From NCBI GenBank assembly GCA_002256765.1, contig NCHJ01000013.1, positions 1 through 38,957 on the forward strand: a stretch of 38,957 nucleotides of DNA, in the 5' to 3' direction. This document shows positions 34,039 through 38,957 of the stretch, piece by piece (position 1 is the stretch's first letter; every line of letters starts with the position of its first letter). The stretch is from Bacteroidetes bacterium 24-39-8 (GTDB lineage Bacteria; Bacteroidota; Bacteroidia; Chitinophagales; Chitinophagaceae). The position numbers were made by a program, and so were the translations under genes. Under the pieces are notes generated by a model. That model was not told where the DNA came from, did no database searches, and saw only the letters and a program-made list of their open reading frames with translations.

Positions 34039-34314
34039 TTATTCACCAGAATCATCTTCTAAACTATTGTGTTCATCTCCCCCAATACTATAATAATTAT
34101 TCTCCTCGTCTTCACTGCCTATTGCTTCATCGGCGTCATCTAATTCAGCACCTGGAATATCCAAGTCTGTACTGTCTGCATTATTGTCTCCTAAAATCTT
34201 GAGTACAGGATCTTCGGGTTCAATATTCACCACACGCGTACTTTTTTTGAAAATGTCTTCTGCAGGTGGGTAATTGATTAAATGATTGGGATCGGTAATA
34301 CTGTTATTTTCCAT
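34039..34314 (-). CDS. Small acidic protein of unknown function
   Basis: 91 residues from ATG 34314 (MENNSITDPNHLINYPPAEDIFKK); an in-frame ATG at 34344 would add ten residues. The C-terminal two thirds are strongly acidic and low in complexity (DSTDLDIPGAELDDADEAIG, then SEDEENNYYSIGGDEHNSLED), suggesting a disordered tail. There is no signal peptide or membrane segment. The first part (SITDPNHLINYPPAEDIFKKSTRVVNIEPEDP) looks conserved in character rather than random, and codon use resembles neighbouring genes. It sits between an M23 gene and a truncated hydrolase on the same strand. No function proposed. Confidence 0.7.
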   Translation of the reverse strand: MENNSITDPNHLINYPPAEDIFKKSTRVVNIEPEDPVLKILGDNNADSTDLDIPGAELDDADEAIGSEDEENNYYSIGGDEHNSLEDDSGE

Positions 34315-34388
34315 GGTTGGATTTTTTATAAAGCTCCAACTCATGCATGAATAAACTGATACAGGATTGATAGGGATTCTTACAAAAT

Positions 34389-34676
34389 TTACGGTAGGCT
34401 TTCTTCAAAATAGTCTAGCAAAGCCAAGCCCTCATCCCATTGGCCAAAGCCACTATCAGCATTAATATGACCAGCAGGACCAATATTTTTTAATTGACTA
34501 CCCCAAGCATTGGCGAATACTGCCCTGTCAATGGTATCTATCCAAGTTGCACAATTTGGCGCATCCCACTCAGTTTGCTCCACCCTTTTAAAATTGGGTG
34601 CGCTCTGCTCAAAATAGGTTTGCCAATGTGCTGGACCAGAATTACCAAGACCGGGCAGTATCAAATATTGTGTCAT
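34389..34676 (-). CDS. RBBP9/YdeN-family serine hydrolase with an internal deletion (probably inactive)
   Basis: 95 residues, about half the usual 180-190 of this alpha/beta-hydrolase family. The N-terminal 53 residues match the family start (YLILPGLGNSGPAHWQTYFE; WDAPNCATWIDTIDRAV). The last 42 match its end (FANAWGSQLKNIG; GHINADSGFGQWDEGLALL). The central 85-90 residues, which should carry the Ser nucleophile in an AHSLG-type elbow and the catalytic Asp, are missing; the join is in frame near 34517. The His of GHIN is kept. The frame has start and stop, so it is listed as a gene, but it is best read as a deleted remnant. It lies 18 bases after the DPP-IV-type gene stop, in the same direction. 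Confidence 0.8.
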   Translation of the reverse strand: MTQYLILPGLGNSGPAHWQTYFEQSAPNFKRVEQTEWDAPNCATWIDTIDRAVFANAWGSQLKNIGPAGHINADSGFGQWDEGLALLDYFEESLP

Positions 34677-34694
34677 GTAAAAAGAACAATTATT

Positions 34695-36878
34695 TTATCT
34701 CAACAAAGCTTTTGGAACAGGTTTTTCCAACAAGTATTTGTAAATGAATTTGGTCTTCAAATTATTAAAATGATTGCCCTTTGCACCACCCCATCCATGA
34801 CGTCCACCGGGATATAACATGAATTCAAAATCCTTACCCTTGTCTTGCAAAGCACTTACCAACTGAATACTGTTTTGCATGTGCACATTGTCATCCATGG
34901 TACCGTGTACCAATTGTAATTGACCTTTGAATTTATCTGCATAAGTTAATACACTGCTGCTCTTATATCCTTCTGGATTTTCTTGAGGTGTATCCATAAA
35001 ACGCTCGGTATAATGACTATCGTACAAACGCCAGTCAACAACAGAGCCTCCAGCCATAGCGTGTGTGAACACATCAGAACCATAGGTTAATGCATAGCAA
35101 CTCATGTATCCACCATAACTAAATCCGGTCATGCAAATTTTGGTAGGATCAGCCTGTCCATTGGCAATAAACCATTTAGCCATGGTCTTATAGTCTTCCA
35201 TTTCCCAATAGCCCAAGTTGCGGTGCATATAGTTCACACCAGCTTTTCCAAAATGTCCGCTGGCGCGATGGTCAAATGCCACTTGAATCACTCCTTCTTG
35301 CGCATAGAATTGTGAGTTGGTAGACCAACCCCATCTATCCATCACAGTTCCTGCATTAGGACCACCATAAATGCTCACCAACAAAGGATATTTTTTATTG
35401 GGATCCATTTTGGCAGGCCAAGTAACATAGGCAGGAAGGTCAAACAAACCATCGGCACTCTTAATGCGAATCAGTTCTGCTTTGGCCAATTCATATTGGT
35501 CCATAACTGCAGATTTACTATTACCTAATTCACGAATAATTTTACCGGTATTATCAACTAGAGTAGTCTTAGTTGGTGTTGTTACACTGCTATATGTAGT
35601 TATAAAATATTTACCTGTAGGAGACAAACTAATACTGCTATGATTGAACTCACCAAAGGTTAAGCGCTTCAAACCAGTACCATTAAACTTAGCCACATAC
35701 AAATCAATCCTAGCAGTGTTCTCGCGGCTTCTGGCGGTAAAATAAACCTGACTATTTTTCTCATCAATATACTTGATGCCAGTAACCGTATAATTACCAA
35801 TGGTTATAGCATTTTTCAAAACACCATCACTACCATAGAGGTACAAATGATTCCAACCCGTTCTATCACTTTGCATGATAAACTGGGTATTATTAGTAAT
35901 AAAATTTACCCTGCCACTTACGCGGTCTTCTAGATCAATCCAAGTTTTTTGTTTCTCGTCGTAGATTTCTTTTTTCTTTCCAGTTAGCGGATCAACATCA
36001 TACATTTTCATATTGTCTTGACCACGGTTCATCCAATACACCAACAAATTGCTGGTTCCTGGTTTCCAAACTGGCCATCCAAAATACTGGTCATCTTTTT
36101 CATTAAAATCGGCCCAAACCGTATTGCCACCATCAGGGCTTACAAATCCAAGTTTTACTTCTGGATTTTTGTCTCCAGATTTTGGATAACGAGTTTCTTC
36201 TACAAAACCATGAGCGCCTTCACTATTATAGATAGGGAACATAGGAATCATGCTCTCGTCAAAATGCATATAGGCCAATTGCTTGCTATCTGGTCTCCAC
36301 CAATAAGCTCTGTAACGCGTAGCTCTACCAAAAATCTCTTCAAAATAAACCCAGCTAGCATAACCATTTAAGGTTGTTGCAGTGCCATCTGTGGTCAATT
36401 GGTTTTCTTTACCAGTTGCCAAGTTCACCGTGAACAGATTATTGTTTCTAGTGAATGCTACATAGTTGCTATCAGGAGAAAACAAAGGATTCTTTTCTTC
36501 AGCCTTGTTATTGGTAATTCTTTTTTCAACCCCAGCTGATTTTACAAACAAATCATTATCCTTAGTAACAATTTGCTTGGCATAGGGCGATGCCATTCCA
36601 GGTCCACGGCTAGGTGCTCCGCCTTCATTCTTCTGGGTTAATGCACCAGTTTTCACCTCCATAGTATAGGTTCTATATGGAGAATCCGGATGCACTTTCT
36701 GATACAATTCAACGTGCTCGTTATCTACCCATTTTACCACTTGCGGAAGTGTATTGGTAAAATCCTTGGGCAGTTTTCCAGCCAATAGCTCTTCTTGACT
36801 AAAGGTTTTTTTCTGAGCACTAGCTACTAGGGTAGTAGCACAGATAGATGCTGTAAACAGCAGTTGTTTGAAATGCAT
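34695..36878 (-). CDS. S9B dipeptidyl peptidase IV-type serine peptidase, exported
   Basis: 727 residues from ATG 36878 (MHFKQLLFTASICATTLVASAQ, a signal peptide); the frame continues to 36914 but without a plausible start signal. The N-terminal beta-propeller (about 40-470) includes YFEEIFGRATRYRAYWWRPD, whose Glu-Glu pair grips the substrate N-terminus in DPP-IV. The C-terminal hydrolase domain has Ser587 in GFSYGGY, Asp662 in HGTMDDNVH and His694 in GGRHGW. It is expected to release X-Pro or X-Ala dipeptides in the periplasm for peptide use. It is followed 18 bases later by the truncated RBBP9-like gene. The terminator at 36949-36970 separates it from leuS. Confidence 0.93.
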   Translation of the reverse strand: MHFKQLLFTASICATTLVASAQKKTFSQEELLAGKLPKDFTNTLPQVVKWVDNEHVELYQKVHPDSPYRTYTMEVKTGALTQKNEGGAPSRGPGMASPYAKQIVTKDNDLFVKSAGVEKRITNNKAEEKNPLFSPDSNYVAFTRNNNLFTVNLATGKENQLTTDGTATTLNGYASWVYFEEIFGRATRYRAYWWRPDSKQLAYMHFDESMIPMFPIYNSEGAHGFVEETRYPKSGDKNPEVKLGFVSPDGGNTVWADFNEKDDQYFGWPVWKPGTSNLLVYWMNRGQDNMKMYDVDPLTGKKKEIYDEKQKTWIDLEDRVSGRVNFITNNTQFIMQSDRTGWNHLYLYGSDGVLKNAITIGNYTVTGIKYIDEKNSQVYFTARSRENTARIDLYVAKFNGTGLKRLTFGEFNHSSISLSPTGKYFITTYSSVTTPTKTTLVDNTGKIIRELGNSKSAVMDQYELAKAELIRIKSADGLFDLPAYVTWPAKMDPNKKYPLLVSIYGGPNAGTVMDRWGWSTNSQFYAQEGVIQVAFDHRASGHFGKAGVNYMHRNLGYWEMEDYKTMAKWFIANGQADPTKICMTGFSYGGYMSCYALTYGSDVFTHAMAGGSVVDWRLYDSHYTERFMDTPQENPEGYKSSSVLTYADKFKGQLQLVHGTMDDNVHMQNSIQLVSALQDKGKDFEFMLYPGGRHGWGGAKGNHFNNLKTKFIYKYLLEKPVPKALLR

Positions 36879-36948
36879 AGTTAGAATTTTGGTGCAGCAA
36901 TGTAATAAAAGCACTTTGAATTTGGGCTATTTTTACAGGAATGAAAAA

Positions 36949-36970
36949 GCCCCAGTTCAAGAACCGGGGC
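36949..36970 (-). terminator. Intrinsic terminator of leuS
   Basis: GCCCC (36949-36953) pairs with GGGGC (36966-36970), extended inward by GTTC/GAAC with one A/C mismatch. On the minus strand it is followed by TTTTTCATT, so it ends leuS transcription 28 bases after the stop codon. Confidence 0.85.
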
Positions 36971-36997
36971 CATTATTTGAATTTCCTTTAATATAGG

Positions 36998-38957
36998 TTA
37001 GATAACAAGGTTAATCATCCTACCCTTAACAAAAATGAATTTCTTTAAAGACTTGCCCTCTACCCATTTTTGTACCAGTTCATTGGCCAAGACCAATTCC
37101 TGCACTTCTGCTTCAGTTGCATCCAAAGAAATCAGCAAATTGGTTCTTACTTTACCATTGATACTTACCGGATATTCCTTGGCAGATTCTACCACATGAG
37201 ATGGGTCAAAAACAGGGTAAGCAGCGTCTAAAATAGAGCTAGTATTGCCCAGTAAAGACCATAGCTCTTCTGCCACATGCGGCGCATAAGGCGTAACCAA
37301 GATCAAGAGCGGCTCCAAAACAGCGCGCTTATTACATTTTAGGTCAGCTAGCTCATTCACACAAATCATAAATCCACTCACTGCCGTATTAAAACTAAAT
37401 CGCTCGGTATCGTCCTGTGTTTTCTTGATGGCTTTGTGCAAGACTTTTAATTCGGCTGCAGTTGGAGCTTCTTCATTCCAAACCTTACCCTTTAGTTCAT
37501 CAAAGAACAGACGCCAAAGCTTTTTGATAAAGCGGTGTACCCCCTCAATCCCCTTGGTATCCCAAGGTTTGCTCTGTTCAACAGGACCCAAGAACATTTC
37601 ATACATACGGAAAGTATCGGCTCCAAATTTCTGTACCAATTCATCCGGATTCACCGTATTGAATTTAGACTTAGACATTTTTTCCACCTCAGTACCGCAG
37701 AGATATTTACCGTCTTCCAATTGAAAACTGGCACCAGCATAATCAGGCTTCCATTTGTTGAAAGCTGCAGTATCTAGTTCAATGCCATCCACAATATTTA
37801 CGTCTACATGCAATTTGTCTACGGTCTCAAAGTCCTTGATCAAGCCATAAGAAATAAATTCCTGTGTGCCTTTTAGCCTATACACAAACCTAGAAGAACC
37901 CTGAATCATTCCCTGATTCAATAGTTTCTTAAATGGCTCGTCAAATCCAATATGGCCTAGGTCAAAAAGGGCCTTGGTCCACATACGGCTATAGAGCAAA
38001 TGACCTACCGCGTGTTCGGTTCCTCCAATATATAAATCTACTTGGTTCCAATAATCACTCACCGCCCTATTACAGAATTCCTGTTCATTGTGCGGATCCA
38101 TATAACGCAGGAAATACCAACTACTACCCGCATAACCAGGCATGGTATTGGTCTCTAATTCTTTGGCCACCCAATCAGGAATATTGGCCAAGGGACCTTC
38201 TCCTTCTGGACCTGGAGAATAGGTATCTACTTCAGGCAAAAGCAATGGTAAATCGGTTTCAGTTAACGGATAAGCTGTTCCATTTTTCCATTGAATAGGG
38301 AATGGTTCTCCCCAATAACGCTGACGGCTAAATGCCGCATCGCGCATGCGATAATTGACTTTGGCAATACCAATACCCATTTCCTCCAAACGCTTGTTTA
38401 CAATAGCAATGGCATCACGCATGACAACCCCGTTTAGGAAATCACTGTTATGCAATTTGGCATCCTTGGTGGAATTGGCTTCTTCTCCATTAAAGGCATC
38501 ACCCAAAATATTGGTAATGGGAATATTAAAATGTTGTGCAAATTTAAAGTCCCTATCATCGCCGCAAGGCACAGCCATAATGGCTCCAGTACCATAACCT
38601 GCTAACACGTATTCAGAAATCCAGATTGGAATTTTTACGCCGTTAAAAGGATTAATAGCATAAGCACCGGTAAAGCATCCGCTAATTTTTTTCTCAGCCT
38701 GACGTTCACGTTCACTGCGGCTTTTTACATAAGTGCAATATTCATCTACCGCTGCTTGTTGATCAGCCGTAGTAATGGTATTAATCAATTCATGCTCTGG
38801 TGCAATGACCATAAAGTCTACCCCAAAAATGGTATCAGGTCTGGTAGTATACACTTTTAATTGCTGACCAGCAGTTGGCACACCCGTAATTTCAAAATCA
38901 ATTTCAGCACCATAACTTTTACCAATCCAGTTGGTTTGCATTTCTTTCATGGAATCG
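36998..38957 (-). CDS. leuS: Leucyl-tRNA synthetase (N-terminus off the right edge)
   Basis: The frame runs from the stop at 36998 to the window end without a start; the first visible residues are DSMKEMQTNWIGKSYGAEIDF. About 652 residues are present, roughly the C-terminal two thirds of a bacterial LeuRS. Visible: the CP1 editing domain (TTRPDTIFGVDFMVIAPEH; GTGAIMAVPCGDDRDFKFA), the return of the catalytic domain with GSSWYFLRYMDPHN, KMSKS (VEKMSKSKFNTVNPDE), and the anticodon-binding and C-terminal domains. The HIGH motif lies outside the window. It charges tRNA-Leu and edits misacylated products. The Met at 38950 is internal, not a start. Confidence 0.96.
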   Translation of the reverse strand, partial: DSMKEMQTNWIGKSYGAEIDFEITGVPTAGQQLKVYTTRPDTIFGVDFMVIAPEHELINTITTADQQAAVDEYCTYVKSRSERERQAEKKISGCFTGAYAINPFNGVKIPIWISEYVLAGYGTGAIMAVPCGDDRDFKFAQHFNIPITNILGDAFNGEEANSTKDAKLHNSDFLNGVVMRDAIAIVNKRLEEMGIGIAKVNYRMRDAAFSRQRYWGEPFPIQWKNGTAYPLTETDLPLLLPEVDTYSPGPEGEGPLANIPDWVAKELETNTMPGYAGSSWYFLRYMDPHNEQEFCNRAVSDYWNQVDLYIGGTEHAVGHLLYSRMWTKALFDLGHIGFDEPFKKLLNQGMIQGSSRFVYRLKGTQEFISYGLIKDFETVDKLHVDVNIVDGIELDTAAFNKWKPDYAGASFQLEDGKYLCGTEVEKMSKSKFNTVNPDELVQKFGADTFRMYEMFLGPVEQSKPWDTKGIEGVHRFIKKLWRLFFDELKGKVWNEEAPTAAELKVLHKAIKKTQDDTERFSFNTAVSGFMICVNELADLKCNKRAVLEPLLILVTPYAPHVAEELWSLLGNTSSILDAAYPVFDPSHVVESAKEYPVSINGKVRTNLLISLDATEAEVQELVLANELVQKWVEGKSLKKFIFVKGRMINLVI

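Noticed and set aside
36018-36371. 117-codon plus-strand frame
   Set aside because: Antisense to the DPP-IV beta-propeller.
37933-38298. 121-codon plus-strand frame
   Set aside because: Antisense to leuS, whose editing and KMSKS motifs are intact.

Overview
This window looks like part of an AT-rich chromosome from the Bacteroidota, most likely Chitinophagaceae and close to Sediminibacterium (placement inferred by eye, no search run). The reasons are: repeated Bacteroidota-type -7 promoter elements (TAnnTTTG) and few Shine-Dalgarno sites; signal peptides ending in AQ; a TonB-dependent receptor; an ABC-permease/M1-peptidase fusion; and a Gfo/Idh/MocA + DUF1080 + SUMF1-like gene set. I see no tRNA, rRNA, CRISPR array, insertion sequence, integrase or phage gene.

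Layout. 1-742 (-) is a lipoprotein cut by the left edge, with three 11-bp TTTAAG-type repeats upstream. 981-4865 (+) is a tight operon: SRPBCC protein, secreted M23 peptidase, KgtP-like dicarboxylate permease and a YeiB/HGSNAT-like membrane protein; lpxD follows. A shared terminator (5933-5953) separates lpxD from a minus-strand pair: an ABC ATPase (9627-10511) and its 1215-residue partner (5958-9605), which joins two permease units to an M1 metallopeptidase. 10589-15496 is a sugar module. A Tat-type TIM-barrel protein is divergent from ApbE, a SUMF1-like protein, a Tat-type Gfo/Idh/MocA oxidoreductase and a DUF1080 protein; the set fits a periplasmic 3-keto-glycoside route. Next come a TlpA-like thioredoxin (-), an eight-haem TPR cytochrome (+), and alanine dehydrogenase with tsaE (-).

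20440-24501 (+) holds a copper-type P1B ATPase and RecQ, convergent with a YjgR/HerA-like ATPase. 26110-29137 is a divergent metal-homeostasis locus: a TonB receptor and a DtxR/MntR-type regulator, with a 24-bp palindrome between them. 29288-31764 has an orphan OmpR-family response regulator, ruvB (-) and a TIP30-like NAD(P)-binding protein. 31836-33214 is a MarR regulator followed by an NmrA-like protein, both preceded by the same operator-like palindrome. The right end (-) holds an M23 protein without a signal peptide, a small acidic protein, an internally deleted RBBP9-family hydrolase, a DPP-IV-type peptidase, and leuS cut by the right edge.

Most genes are housekeeping or common accessory families. 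The strongest leads are the two regulator/operator loci, -7 elements lying directly against start codons (possible leaderless mRNAs), the truncated RBBP9 gene, the permease-peptidase fusion and the 3-keto-glycoside module. No intergenic stretch exceeds 300 bases; the longest (743-980) holds the TTTAAG repeats and minor repeats described below.
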